From: Bacteroidota bacterium
GTDB lineage: Bacteria > Bacteroidota > Rhodothermia > JANXDC01
Assembly: GCA_025998875.1 (NCBI GenBank)
Contig: AP024675.1
Span: forward strand, 1,461,549 to 1,525,548
Direction of reading: 5' to 3'
DNA length: 64,000 bases
Shown: positions 49,176 to 57,977 of the stretch, piece by piece
How positions within the stretch are numbered: the first letter of the stretch is position 1
Layout of the letters: the number at the start of each line of letters is the position of its first letter
Translations under genes and position numbers: made by a program
Notes under the pieces: generated by a model
The model's database searches: none
Told to the model about the DNA's origin: nothing
What the model saw: the letters and a program-made list of their open reading frames with translations, nothing else

Positions 49176-52100
49176 ATGCGACTTCGTGCTACGCTCATGT
49201 GGGCGCTATTAGCCCTGTGGCCGGTGGGGCTTCTAGCGCAGAACCTGGTCATTCGAGGCACTGTTCGGGATGTAAACAACGAGCCGCTTCCGGGCGCGAA
49301 CGTCTTCATTGAGGCGCTCACGCTGGGGACCACGGCCGATGTGAACGGGAGCTACCGGCTGGAGGTGCCTGCGCGCTATCTGGACGGGCGCACGGTATCG
49401 CTTGTGGTGAGCTTTGTGGGGTATGTGCGGCAGAGCCGGCCCATTCAGCTGCGGCCCGGGGAGCAGACGATCAACTTTGTGCTGCGGGAGGATCCGCTGC
49501 GGCTCGATGAGGTGGTGGTCACGGGCGTGGTGGAGGCCACCCCGCAGCGGAAGCTGGCCTTTACGGTCAACCGGCTCTCCGGTGAGCAGCTTGAGCTGGT
49601 GCCCGCCACAAACGCTGTTTCGGCGCTGGCCGGCAAGGTGGCCGGGGCGCAGGTCATTCAGGGTTCAGGGCTTCCGGGCTCGGGGGCCTCTATTCTGCTT
49701 CGGGGTCCGACGAGCATCTATGAGTCCAACTCGCCCCTGATCGTCGTTGACGGCGTCATTCTGGGGGCCAGTCAGGTAGATATCGATCCGCAGGACATCG
49801 AGTCCATCGAGGTGGTCAAGGGCGCGGCGGCTGCTTCGCTGTATGGGTCGCGGGCGCAGGCCGGGGTAATTCAGATCCGCACCCGTCGGGGGCGGGAAAT
49901 TCCGGTGGGGCAGACGCGCGTGCGCTTCACCAGCGAGCTGGGCACAAACCAGATGCCCAAGTATCCGACCAAGTCCATGAGCCATAACTGGTTGATGGAC
50001 TCCCAGGGCCGTTTTCTAAACGCGCAGGGGCAGGTGGTTACCTGGGAGGATATCCTGGTGCGTGGCGTGACCCCCGCGTTGCGGGATTACGCCACGGGAG
50101 GTGCTACGGGCAACCCGAACCGGGTCTTTCAGGATCAGCCCTATCCGCCGGGTACACAGCTGTATGATCACTTCCGGCAGTTCTACAACCCCGGACAGTT
50201 TGTCACCAATCAGCTCATCGTGACGCACAACTCCGCCTCCACGAACGTCTATGCGTCCTTTGCCAACACGTGGGAGTCCGGGGTGCTCTGGAAGATGAAG
50301 GGCTACAACCGGCAGAACGTGCGGCTGAACGTCGATCACCGGGTGGCGTCCGGGCTTGAGTTTGCCTCCAGTCTTTACTACGCTTATTCGGATCGGGACA
50401 ACCCGTTCTCGGCGGCGCCGAACCCGTTCTATCAGATCTGGTTCATCCGCCCCTATGTGGACCTTCTGCGGCGCGATGAGAATGGCAAGCTCATCGCCGT
50501 TCCCGATCGGACGTTGCTCCAGGATAACCCTCTCTACATCATTGAAAACGCCCAGTTCAGAGAAAACCGACAGCGTTTCCTGGGCAACGCCCGGCTGAAG
50601 TACGCGCCTGTGACGTGGTTCAACCTGGAGGCCAATATCTCCTACGATCGCTCCGATCGGAGCTCCAACGGCTTCTATCCGCGGGGATATGAGTCCATTA
50701 CTTCCTCCGGACTCAACATCGGCCGGATCACGGAGTCAAGCGCCTACACGACGGCGCTGAACGGGGATCTGACGGCCTCGTTTTTCCGGGACTTTGGGCC
50801 GCTTGCCACGCGCACCAAGCTGCGCTACAGCTTCGAGGTGCAGGAGGATAAGTCCGTTTCCGCGCGCGGAGATCGGCTCATCGTCGAGGGAGTAAAGTCC
50901 CTGGCGGCGGCCGGAGGGGATAAATTTGTCGGCTCCTCGCGCACGCTCGTTCGCTCCGAGGGCTATTACCTGATCACGGGGCTGGAGTACCGGGAGCGCT
51001 ACCTGGCCGATTTCCTCATCCGGCGCGACGGGAGCTCGCTCTTTGGCCCCAATGAGCGCTGGCATACGTACTTCCGCGTATCCGGCGCCTGGCGCATAGC
51101 CGATGAGCCCTGGTGGCCGCTGAAGAACGTGGTCACGGACTTCAAGCCCCGCTACTCCTACGGCACGGCCGGCGGCCGGCCCCGCTTCTCGGCCCAGTAT
51201 GAGACCTACTCCATCTCGGCCGGAACGGTCTCTAAAGGCACGCTGGGCAATCCGAACCTGAAGCCCGAGCTGCAGATCGAGCAGGAGATCGGGCTGGATG
51301 TGGCCTTCTTTAACCGGATTTCGGTGGAGGTGGTGCGGGCGTTGTCGACGGTGAAGGATCAGCTGGTGGCCGTGCCGCTTCCGGGCTTTTATGGGTTTGG
51401 TTCGCAGTGGCAGAATGCGGGCACGCTGAAGTCGAACACCTGGGAGCTGAGCCTGAACGCGCAGCTGGTGCGCACGCGGGACCTGTCCTGGACGGCCGGG
51501 GTGGTCTGGGATCGGACGCGGCAGAAGATCACCGAGTTCAACCGTCCCCCCTTCCGGGATGGGTACTTCTACTATCGGGAGGGCGAGGTGCTGGGAGCTT
51601 TCTACGGCAACCGGTTCCTCAAATCCCCCGATGAGCTGCCCACCTATTTGCAGAAGTATCGGGATCAGTTTCAGGTCAATGACGATGGGTATCTGGTCTG
51701 GGTTGGTGCGGGCAACTCCTGGCGGGATGGTTTTGCCAAGCAGCTCTGGGGCACGAGCGCGACGCTTGTGGGCGACAACGGCCGCTCCTACACGTTCAAC
51801 TGGGGCATTCCGATCCGGGAGTTTGATGAGCTGGGCCAGCCCACGTACGTGAAGCTCGGTGATGTGGTGCCGGACTTCAACTTTGGCTTCAACACGCAGC
51901 TGCGCTACAAGGGGCTGACCATCTACATGCTCTGGCAGGGTCAGTACGGAGGCAAGATCTACAACAACACCCGCCAGTGGGCCTATCGCGACTACACGCA
52001 CGCCGATTTTGATCAGCGCGGCAAGCCCGATGAGCGCAAAAAGCCCGTGGGCTACTACGCGGTCCTCTACAACGTAAACTCTCCGAGCAGCCACTTTGTG

Positions 52101-52346
52101 GAGGACGGCACCTATTTGAAGCTGCGGGAGCTGTCGGTGGGGTATGTGTTTGATCGGGCTTTGCTGAGCCGGTTCTTTGGCAATCGGATCAACCGGCTCT
52201 ATGTCTCCATCGTGGGCCGCAACCTGCTCACCTTCACCCGGTATTCGGGCCTTGATCCCGAGGTGGGCACCACGCTGTACCGTGTCGATGAGTTCGACTA
52301 TCCGCGGTACCGCAACATCACGGCTCGTATCGAGATCGAGTTTTAG
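49176..52346 (+). CDS. SusC/RagA family TonB-linked outer-membrane protein
   Basis: A 1056-residue outer-membrane nutrient importer. It comprises a signal peptide (about 1-21, ending GLLAQ), a carboxypeptidase-like regulatory domain (IRGTVRDVNNEPLPGANVFI) and a plug domain with LDEVVVTGVVEATPQR and the family motif DIESIEVVKGAAAASLYGSR. A C-terminal barrel ends in RNITARIEIEF. It forms a transport unit with the SusD-like lipoprotein 17 bases downstream. AGGAGG at 49162-49167 precedes the ATG. No glycosidase or peptidase is attached, so the substrate is unknown. The leader carries a strong hairpin. Confidence 0.97.
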   Translation: MRLRATLMWALLALWPVGLLAQNLVIRGTVRDVNNEPLPGANVFIEALTLGTTADVNGSYRLEVPARYLDGRTVSLVVSFVGYVRQSRPIQLRPGEQTINFVLREDPLRLDEVVVTGVVEATPQRKLAFTVNRLSGEQLELVPATNAVSALAGKVAGAQVIQGSGLPGSGASILLRGPTSIYESNSPLIVVDGVILGASQVDIDPQDIESIEVVKGAAAASLYGSRAQAGVIQIRTRRGREIPVGQTRVRFTSELGTNQMPKYPTKSMSHNWLMDSQGRFLNAQGQVVTWEDILVRGVTPALRDYATGGATGNPNRVFQDQPYPPGTQLYDHFRQFYNPGQFVTNQLIVTHNSASTNVYASFANTWESGVLWKMKGYNRQNVRLNVDHRVASGLEFASSLYYAYSDRDNPFSAAPNPFYQIWFIRPYVDLLRRDENGKLIAVPDRTLLQDNPLYIIENAQFRENRQRFLGNARLKYAPVTWFNLEANISYDRSDRSSNGFYPRGYESITSSGLNIGRITESSAYTTALNGDLTASFFRDFGPLATRTKLRYSFEVQEDKSVSARGDRLIVEGVKSLAAAGGDKFVGSSRTLVRSEGYYLITGLEYRERYLADFLIRRDGSSLFGPNERWHTYFRVSGAWRIADEPWWPLKNVVTDFKPRYSYGTAGGRPRFSAQYETYSISAGTVSKGTLGNPNLKPELQIEQEIGLDVAFFNRISVEVVRALSTVKDQLVAVPLPGFYGFGSQWQNAGTLKSNTWELSLNAQLVRTRDLSWTAGVVWDRTRQKITEFNRPPFRDGYFYYREGEVLGAFYGNRFLKSPDELPTYLQKYRDQFQVNDDGYLVWVGAGNSWRDGFAKQLWGTSATLVGDNGRSYTFNWGIPIREFDELGQPTYVKLGDVVPDFNFGFNTQLRYKGLTIYMLWQGQYGGKIYNNTRQWAYRDYTHADFDQRGKPDERKKPVGYYAVLYNVNSPSSHFVEDGTYLKLRELSVGYVFDRALLSRFFGNRINRLYVSIVGRNLLTFTRYSGLDPEVGTTLYRVDEFDYPRYRNITARIEIEF

Positions 52347-52363
52347 GCGGAGGAGGGAACACG

Positions 52364-53947
52364 ATGCGTTACGCCTGGCTTTTGCCGATTGCCGCTTTCG
52401 CGGTGGGCTGTATGAACCTGGAGGTGCCTAACGAGAACCAGCCCGACCGCACGCGGGTTCTGGCTACCCCACAGGACATCGAGGCGGTCATCGGGGGGTC
52501 GTTTCTGGACTGGTGGTCGGCCACCCAGAAGTATACTCCCTCCATGACCCTGAGCACCATGGCCGATGAGATGACCTCTTCGTGGGGGAATTTTGGCATG
52601 CAGGATCTCTCCAGTGAACCCCGCGCTGCCTATCGTAATAGCACCACCTATACGTACCGGGCCTTTGTGAACGATCCCTGGTATGGTTGTTATCGGGCCA
52701 TTTCCTCGGCCAACGATGGGCTGGGGGCCATTGCCCGCGGGGTGAAGCTGGATCAGGAGGCTCGGGCCAAGGCCTTTGCCAAGTTTGTGCAGGGGATTGC
52801 CTACGGTTGGCTGGCCTGCATGTTTGACAAGGCCTTTTTGGTCGACGAGACGGTCAATTTGGAGGATGTGGCGCTGGGCAAGGTGAAGCTCGAATTTCAG
52901 CCCTACAAGGAGGTCTGGGCCTTTGCGCGGACGAAGCTGCTGGAGGCGGCCCAGATTGCCGAGCAGAACACGTTTACGATTCCGAACACGTGGATCAACG
53001 GGCTGGAGCTGACGAACCGGGATCTGGCCGCGCTCTGCTACAGTTTTCTGGCCCGCTATGAGGCCGCCGTGGCCCGTTCCCCCCAGGAACGCGCCCAGGT
53101 GAACTGGAATCAGATCCTTCAGTGGATCTCCAAGGGCGTCAGCAAAGACTACTTCGCGCAGGGCGACGGAAACCTCTGGTGGGCCGGGTATCTGTATCTG
53201 GGCCAGGATGCCACCTGGACGCGCGCCGATTACAAGACAATCGGTATCGCGGATCAGTCCAATGGCTATATCAACTGGCTCAATACGCCCCTGCTCAACC
53301 GCACCGAGTTCGTAATGCAGCCGGATGATCAGCGTATCGGAACCACGCTCAACGCGACAGGAGGGAAGATCTATTTCACCCTTACGGGATCTTCCAGCTT
53401 CCGTGCCGAGCGGGGCACCTATCACTTCTCCCGCTACTACCATACCCGGTTCCGGTACTTCCGCACGGGCGGCGCCACGGGGCCGATGCCGCTCATGACC
53501 GTGCGTGAGATGCGCCTGTTGCGGGCTGAGGCCCTGTTGCGCACGAACGGCGACCTCAATGAGGTGGCCAGCATCATCAACGAGACGCGGGTGACCAACG
53601 GTGGATTGCCGCCGGCTTCGGCCAGCGACGGGCGGGGTACGCCCTCCGACGGCAACGCGCACAACCCGGCCCGCGTGCGGGATCAGACCCTGTGGGCCAA
53701 GCTCAAGCGCGAATGGCTCTTTGAGAACTTCAACATCACCTCGGGTCTGGCCTACTTCACCCGGCGCGGCTGGGGTGAGCTGGTCTCCGGCACGCCGCTG
53801 CACCTGCCTGTCCCGGCCAATGAGCTGGAGACGCTCCGGCTGGAGGTTTACACGCACGGGGGCAACATCGGCGATGTGGCTCCGCGCGTGCAGGCCAACG
53901 TGCCCTTTACCTCCAAGCCGATCACCGGGCAGGTGGCTTTTGAATGA
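52364..53947 (+). CDS. SusD/RagB family nutrient-binding outer-membrane lipoprotein
   Basis: A 527-residue lipoprotein with lipobox FAVGC (cysteine near residue 16). It has the typical SusD start, NLEVPNENQPDRTRVLATPQ, and a TPR-like helical core, for example SFLARYEAAVARSPQERAQV. The C-terminal region carries MPLMTVREMRLLRAEALLRT and LWAKLKREWLFENFN, family hallmarks. It caps the SusC channel and binds an unknown ligand. AGGAGGGAACACG precedes the ATG. A strong terminator lies 30 bases after the stop, closing a two-gene operon. Confidence 0.96.
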   Translation: MRYAWLLPIAAFAVGCMNLEVPNENQPDRTRVLATPQDIEAVIGGSFLDWWSATQKYTPSMTLSTMADEMTSSWGNFGMQDLSSEPRAAYRNSTTYTYRAFVNDPWYGCYRAISSANDGLGAIARGVKLDQEARAKAFAKFVQGIAYGWLACMFDKAFLVDETVNLEDVALGKVKLEFQPYKEVWAFARTKLLEAAQIAEQNTFTIPNTWINGLELTNRDLAALCYSFLARYEAAVARSPQERAQVNWNQILQWISKGVSKDYFAQGDGNLWWAGYLYLGQDATWTRADYKTIGIADQSNGYINWLNTPLLNRTEFVMQPDDQRIGTTLNATGGKIYFTLTGSSSFRAERGTYHFSRYYHTRFRYFRTGGATGPMPLMTVREMRLLRAEALLRTNGDLNEVASIINETRVTNGGLPPASASDGRGTPSDGNAHNPARVRDQTLWAKLKREWLFENFNITSGLAYFTRRGWGELVSGTPLHLPVPANELETLRLEVYTHGGNIGDVAPRVQANVPFTSKPITGQVAFE

Positions 53948-53976
53948 CCCGCTGAAGGCAAGCGGAAAAACGGGAC

Positions 53977-54014
53977 ACAGGGGCGGCTTGCCGTTACATG
54001 CCGCCCCTGTTTTG
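53977..54014 (+). terminator. Intrinsic terminator of the susCD operon
   Basis: A perfect 11-bp stem (ACAGGGGCGGC at 53977-53987 with GCCGCCCCTGT at 54000-54010) with a 12-base loop is followed by TTTTGCCTTTG. It is among the strongest terminator candidates in the window. Its T-tract overlaps the -33 element of the next promoter. Confidence 0.85.
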
Positions 54015-54043
54015 CCTTTGTTCAGGGCACAGCGCTATTTATG
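54011..54043 (+). promoter_or_regulatory. Bacteroidetes-type promoter of the next lipoprotein gene
   Basis: TTTG (54011-54014) and TATTTATG (54036-54043) are 21 bases apart, matching the -33/-7 pattern with one mismatch in the -7 element, and lie 25 bases before the ATG at 54069. Confidence 0.5.
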
Positions 54044-54068
54044 CCTAAAAAAGAGGGTGTAGCAGGCT

Positions 54069-54557
54069 ATGCGCACAACAGGATGGCGGTGGGCGGTTCT
54101 GGCTATCCTTCTGGGAGGATGCGCCGCCAGCAATGGGCTGAAGGAGGAGGCGGGGACGCTTCGCTATGATCTGGGGGTGGCCGATAAGCTTCTGGTGCAG
54201 AATGATCTGCCCCGATGGATCAGCGAGCGGTTCCAGTACCAGATATACCGTTTTGACCAGTCCATGGATGATCTCTATCTGGAGACGATGTGGAAGACCC
54301 GCCTGCCTCTGGCCGACGAGGTCCAGGCCGATGAGGTACGCACGCGTCTTATCGTGCGCGGACGTCCCCGCGGAAAGGGCTCCAGCGCAACCGAGTTACA
54401 CGTGATCACACTCGAAGTGCAGTATCAGATTCGGCAGGGAGCGCAGTGGCTTTCTGTAGCGCCCTCGCCGCAGGCCGTCCACCAGATCCGACTAATCGCT
54501 AACGACATCAAAGACCGCATTGCTACGGCCCTGCGCAGTCCGTCCGGCCCCTGGTGA
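54069..54557 (+). CDS. Small lipoprotein of unknown function
   Basis: A 162-residue lipoprotein with lipobox LLGGC near residue 18. The mature part has aromatic and acidic segments (QYQIYRFDQSMDDLYLETMW, then LPLADEVQADEVRTRLIVRG) and a C-terminal strand-helix (ELHVITLEVQYQIRQGAQWL). I cannot place it in a family. It has its own promoter after the susCD terminator and is convergent to the YjiK-like gene with 6 bases between stops. Confidence 0.7.
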   Translation: MRTTGWRWAVLAILLGGCAASNGLKEEAGTLRYDLGVADKLLVQNDLPRWISERFQYQIYRFDQSMDDLYLETMWKTRLPLADEVQADEVRTRLIVRGRPRGKGSSATELHVITLEVQYQIRQGAQWLSVAPSPQAVHQIRLIANDIKDRIATALRSPSGPW

Positions 54558-54563
54558 GTGGGT

Positions 54564-55376
54564 TTAGGGGGCAGATCGGTAGCGCAAGCGCCGCATCTGC
54601 CCCCCTTCATTGGTGAGCACTAGTACGTCTGCGTCAAAACAGATCCCTTCGCTTTGTCCGAACGCGATCGGAATACGTCGGCTGCGGCGACGCAGAAACG
54701 GCATATCCGGCCGCTCGGCCTCCAGAATCCATATCGCTGTATAAGTGAGCACGGCCAGCCTGCGTCCATCCGGGGAAAGATCGGCCGCTGTTACCAGCCC
54801 CCCGATGTCCAGGGAATCTAGACGCTCCCAGCGAATGACGGGTTCATCCAGGGGCGTGCTCCTGTACAGCACGGTGCGGCCATCCCCCCAGCGTTTGGTG
54901 AGCACATAGAGGTGGTTCTTCCATACCCAGAGGGCCTCGGCATCAAAGTTCGATGGAACGGCCGGAAAGGCACGCTGGTCGGGGTAAGCCAGGGGGATGA
55001 AACGAACCGCCGTGGCCACCGTATCCTGCCACGGATTTGGTTCGGGCACCACGTAGATGCCCAGATCCCGCCTCGTGCTGCGGTTGTTGCCGATGTCGGC
55101 GATATACAGGTTTCCCTGCTCGTCCAGGGCGATATCCTCCCAGTCCACATGGTGCGCGTTGCGCACGGGCAGGATGCCGATGAGTCGGCCCGTGGAGTCT
55201 ATGGCAAACAGGCGCGGGCTGTCTCCGGAGTCGTTGTGCGTCCAGTAGAGGTTGGCATACTGGCGGCTGCGTACGATTCCGGAGCTCTCCCGGATTTCCG
55301 GGGACTGGAATCGATACTCCGTCCAGTAGACGGAATCCGCCGCTGCCCAGAGTGCCACAAGCAGGCAGGCCGTCAC
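54564..55376 (-). CDS. YjiK/SdiA-regulated-like beta-propeller protein
   Basis: A 270-residue exported protein with a short signal (about 1-13). Blade-like repeats include ESSGIVRSRQYANLYWTHND, HVDWEDIALDEQGNLYIADI and PSNFDAEALWVWKNHLYVLT, matching the beta-propeller family of SdiA-regulated and esterase-like phytase proteins. An acidic motif (GQSEGICFDADVLVLTNEGG) closes the propeller. The function is unknown, perhaps phosphate or ligand binding. The start appears to be GTG with GGAGAG upstream. Confidence 0.72.
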   Translation of the reverse strand: MTACLLVALWAAADSVYWTEYRFQSPEIRESSGIVRSRQYANLYWTHNDSGDSPRLFAIDSTGRLIGILPVRNAHHVDWEDIALDEQGNLYIADIGNNRSTRRDLGIYVVPEPNPWQDTVATAVRFIPLAYPDQRAFPAVPSNFDAEALWVWKNHLYVLTKRWGDGRTVLYRSTPLDEPVIRWERLDSLDIGGLVTAADLSPDGRRLAVLTYTAIWILEAERPDMPFLRRRSRRIPIAFGQSEGICFDADVLVLTNEGGQMRRLRYRSAP

Positions 55377-55451
55377 AGGCTCTCCGCGGTGCTATGCGCC
55401 CGGTGTAGCAGGAGGAAACCCCGCCTGGAGGGCGGCCTCGAAAGCGTCGTT

Positions 55452-56606
55452 TTAGCGTTGCTCGATCGGCGTGTACTCCACATTCATGGGACCCACGTAG
55501 GCCGCACGCGGTCGGATAAGGCGGTTGTTGGCGTACTGTTCCATGAGATGAGCCGTCCAGCCGACCATGCGCGCCATGGCGAAGATAGTCGTAAACAGGT
55601 CCATCGGGATGCCCAGCGTATAATACACGGGCGCGGAGTAGAAGTCCACGTTCGGATCCAGATTCTTTTCCCGCTTCATAATCTGCTGAATCCGCTGGGC
55701 CAGCTCAAGCCATTTGCTCGCCTCGGGTTTGCGTTCCGCCAGGCGCGCTACGAGCTCTCGGAGTTCGATGGCGCGGGGATCGATGGTTCTGTAGACCCGG
55801 TGCCCGAAGCCCATGATGCGCTCTTTGCGGGCGAGTTTGTCCTTGATCCAGAGCTCCGGGTCAACCCCGCTGCGGTCCAGCTCCAGAAGCATGTCCATTA
55901 CGCCTGTGTTGGCTCCGCCGTGCAGAGGACCTTTGAGCGCCCCGATAGCGCCCGTGATGGCGGCATGCATGTCCGCCTGCGTGGAGGCGATGACGCGCGC
56001 CGTGAAGGTAGAGGCATTAAGCCCGTGCTCGGCGTGCAGAATCAGGCAGACGTCGAAGATATGCTCCTCCTCCGGATCGGGCTCTGTGCCGTTGAGCATA
56101 TAGAGGAAATTGTGTGCCGTACTGCCGCTCTGCAGCGGGGCTACGGGCTCCAGGCCCTGGCGGAGGCGGTGAAAGGCGGTGATGATGGTGGGCGCCTGAG
56201 CGGTAAGCCGGATGGCTTTGCGCAGGTTCGCCTCCGGGGAGAAATCCCGCACATCCGGGTCATAGAAGGCCAGCATGGAGACGGCGGTCCGCAGCACGTC
56301 CATGGGCTCGGCGCCGGGGTTGGCCTGTCGGAGAAAGTTCAGCACCGGCTCAGGCAGGGCCCGGTGCGCCTGTAGCTGGGACGTCAGCTCCTCAAGCTCC
56401 TGCCGTTTGGGCAATCGACCATGCCAGAGCAGATAGGCCGTTTCCTCGAAGGTGGAATGTTTGGCCAGCGTGTCGATATCGTACCCCCGGTAGAGCAGAA
56501 TGCCCTGCTCCCCATCGATCATGCACAGATGGCTTTCCAGGGCGATGACGCCTTCCAGGCCGAATTTGAGCTCTGGTCTGGGCTGTACGTTCTGTTCCGC
56601 GCTCAT
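55452..56606 (-). CDS. gltA: Citrate synthase
   Basis: A 384-residue citrate (or 2-methylcitrate) synthase condensing oxaloacetate and acetyl-CoA. The catalytic residues are His229 (PLHGGANTG), His269 (GFGHRVYR) and Asp321 (NVDFYSAPVYY), with HAEHGLNASTFTARVI near 191-206. The length fits the short bacterial type (about 370-390). CTGGAGG precedes the ATG at 56606. A sigma70-like promoter lies 65 bases upstream. Confidence 0.96.
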   Translation of the reverse strand: MSAEQNVQPRPELKFGLEGVIALESHLCMIDGEQGILLYRGYDIDTLAKHSTFEETAYLLWHGRLPKRQELEELTSQLQAHRALPEPVLNFLRQANPGAEPMDVLRTAVSMLAFYDPDVRDFSPEANLRKAIRLTAQAPTIITAFHRLRQGLEPVAPLQSGSTAHNFLYMLNGTEPDPEEEHIFDVCLILHAEHGLNASTFTARVIASTQADMHAAITGAIGALKGPLHGGANTGVMDMLLELDRSGVDPELWIKDKLARKERIMGFGHRVYRTIDPRAIELRELVARLAERKPEASKWLELAQRIQQIMKREKNLDPNVDFYSAPVYYTLGIPMDLFTTIFAMARMVGWTAHLMEQYANNRLIRPRAAYVGPMNVEYTPIEQR

Positions 56607-56670
56607 GGGTAAACCTCCAGGGTGTTTTGACTCATCAGATACAGGGAAAAATAAGGAGCAGACCCGATCG

Positions 56671-56699
56671 AATATACCGAGCTTTCCCTCCGCAGTCAA
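56671..56699 (-). promoter_or_regulatory. Sigma70-like promoter of gltA
   Basis: On the minus strand TTGACT and TATATT are separated by 17 bases, an ideal spacing. The -10 is 65 bases from the gltA ATG. It resembles the susC and EF-G-like promoters. Confidence 0.6.
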
Positions 56700-56845
56700 C
56701 GAACGTGGCAGGCCCTATAGGGAGGTAATTTTTACCCGATTGCCGGTTTCTTTTTTTCCGCCTCCTTTCGAGCCGGGGCCGCGGTCAGCGGGCCGAGGGA
56801 GGGGAAAGGTCACTGGCATGGTTTTCTCTTCTGCTCGTTACGACG

Positions 56846-56935
56846 ATGGACGTGGTGCTCACGATACTGGTCAGCGCCCTGACGCTGAAAGTGCTCTTTC
56901 GGCTCGACAGGGTATATAACCCGGATCTGCTTTAG
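56846..56935 (+). CDS. Possible 29-residue membrane microprotein
   Basis: A 30-codon frame (stop included) begins MDVVLTILVSALTLKVLFRL and ends DRVYNPDLL. The first 20 residues are strongly hydrophobic and could form one TM helix. There is no clear Shine-Dalgarno sequence. A strong terminator follows 43 bases after the stop, suggesting a short transcript. Without conservation data it remains speculative; a non-coding RNA in the same place is an alternative. Confidence 0.25.
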   Translation: MDVVLTILVSALTLKVLFRLDRVYNPDLL

Positions 56936-56977
56936 TCCCTTCTCCTCCTCCATACACCCCGAAGCCCCTTGGTCCCG

Positions 56978-57011
56978 ACGGCGCCGTGGAGAGCGGCGCC
57001 GTGCGTTTTTT
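56978..57011 (+). terminator. Strong intrinsic terminator upstream of rnhA
   Basis: A perfect 8-bp stem (ACGGCGCC at 56978-56985 with GGCGCCGT at 56995-57002), a 9-base loop and six Ts (57006-57011). No long plus-strand gene ends just before it. It points to a small transcript in the upstream gap. Confidence 0.8.
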
Positions 57012-57026
57012 GCCAGATCACCGGCG

Positions 57027-57034
57027 TATTTTTG
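57027..57034 (+). promoter_or_regulatory. Perfect -7 element 3 bases before the rnhA start codon
   Basis: TATTTTTG matches TAnnTTTG exactly and ends 3 bases before the rnhA ATG. If used, transcription would begin at or next to the start codon, giving a leaderless mRNA. The nearest upstream TTTG (57009-57012) is 14 bases away, shorter than usual. Confidence 0.4.
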
Positions 57035-57037
57035 GGC

Positions 57038-57511
57038 ATGCACCGGAACAAAAAGACCGTGGAAGCCTACACCGACGGGGCTTGCCTGGGGAATCCGGGT
57101 CCGGGTGGATGGGCGGTTCTGTTGCGGTACGGGCCATACGAACGGGAGCTGGTAGGTTCGGAGCCAGAGACAACGAACAACCGCATGGAACTGCGCGCGG
57201 CCATCGAAGCACTGCGGGCGCTCAAGGAACCCTGCCAGGTAAGGCTCCATACGGATAGCGCGTACCTGCATCGGGCCTTTGCGTCCGGATGGCTTGCCGA
57301 CTGGCAGGCGCGGGGATGGCGCACGGGAGATGGCAAACCGGTCAAGAACCGGGATCTCTGGCAGGAACTGCTGGAAGCGATGCGGCCGCATGAGGTGATC
57401 TGGATCAAAGTGCCCGCGCATGCTGGCGATCCGGATAACGAACGCGTCGATCGCCTGGCGCGCGAGGCAGCCATGCGGCTAGTCCAAAGCCAACAGCCGG
57501 AGCGAAGGTAA
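57038..57511 (+). CDS. rnhA: Ribonuclease HI
   Basis: A 157-residue RNase HI that degrades RNA in RNA-DNA hybrids. The catalytic acidic residues are Asp13 ([15 protein letters not shown]), Glu51 ([12 protein letters not shown]), Asp73 (LHTDSAYL) and Asp138 (NERVDRLA), with the helper His128 ([10 protein letters not shown]). The usual WVKGHAG is here IKVPAHAG, a conservative change. The ATG at 57038 gives the normal N-terminus, and a GTG upstream at 56969 lies within the terminator. It is one base from the next gene. Confidence 0.96.
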   Translation: MHRNKKTVEAYTDGACLGNPGPGGWAVLLRYGPYERELVGSEPETTNNRMELRAAIEALRALKEPCQVRLHTDSAYLHRAFASGWLADWQARGWRTGDGKPVKNRDLWQELLEAMRPHEVIWIKVPAHAGDPDNERVDRLAREAAMRLVQSQQPERR

Positions 57512-57512
57512 G

Positions 57513-57950
57513 ATGCCCGTTTTCCATACCTATGCCCCGGAGGAAACCCAGAACCTCGGGCGCCTGCTGGCCCTGCGCCTGCGGCCGGGGGACATTGTGG
57601 CCCTCTACGGAGAACTCGGCGCAGGCAAGACCTGCCTGGTGCAGGGAATCTGTCAGCAGCTGGGGACCGGCGATCCCATCACCAGCCCCACCTTCACGCT
57701 CGTGCAGGAATACCGCTCCGAGGGGTGGCCGATTTATCACTTGGATCTGTACCGGATGAAGCGGCTTGAAGAGCTCTACGAGATCGGCTACGAAGAATAC
57801 CTCTTCGGGGAGGGGATCTGTCTGATCGAATGGGCCGATCGCATGGAGCCCCTGTTGCCCGAAGAGGTCTGGCGCGTGCATCTGCGCCACGGGGAAGCCC
57901 CCCGGGAGCGCATCATCTCGATCAGCCCTCCACCGGACCGCAGCTGGTAG
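57513..57950 (+). CDS. tsaE: tRNA threonylcarbamoyladenosine biosynthesis ATPase TsaE
   Basis: A 145-residue P-loop ATPase that supports the TsaBD complex in making t6A37 of tRNA. Walker A is GELGAGKT (33-40), followed by SPTFTLVQEYRSEG and a Walker B-like YHLDLYRM, with LIEWADRMEPLLP as the conserved C-terminal motif. The length is typical. It begins one base after the rnhA stop and is cotranscribed with it. Confidence 0.96.
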   Translation: MPVFHTYAPEETQNLGRLLALRLRPGDIVALYGELGAGKTCLVQGICQQLGTGDPITSPTFTLVQEYRSEGWPIYHLDLYRMKRLEELYEIGYEEYLFGEGICLIEWADRMEPLLPEEVWRVHLRHGEAPRERIISISPPPDRSW

Positions 57951-57977
57951 GTGGTGTTGCCCCCGGGTCTGATGGGT

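Larger units (their letters stand above)
56607..57037. other. 431-base intergenic region between gltA and rnhA
   Basis: This is the only stretch over 300 bases without an assured gene. It holds the minus-strand gltA promoter (56671-56699), a short inverted repeat GGTAA-TTT-TTACC near 56726, a T-rich tract, a possible 29-codon reading frame (56846-56935), and a strong plus-strand terminator (56978-57011) just before rnhA. The terminator implies a plus-strand transcript that ends there, but no long gene explains it. Confidence 0.7.

Noticed and set aside
50736-53857. Long minus-strand frames opposite susC and susD
   Set aside because: The plus-strand genes have full family signatures, and the antisense products look like random high-GC translations.
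54912-56375. A 487-codon plus-strand frame
   Set aside because: It is antisense to the YjiK-like and citrate synthase genes, and its composition is that of a shadow frame.
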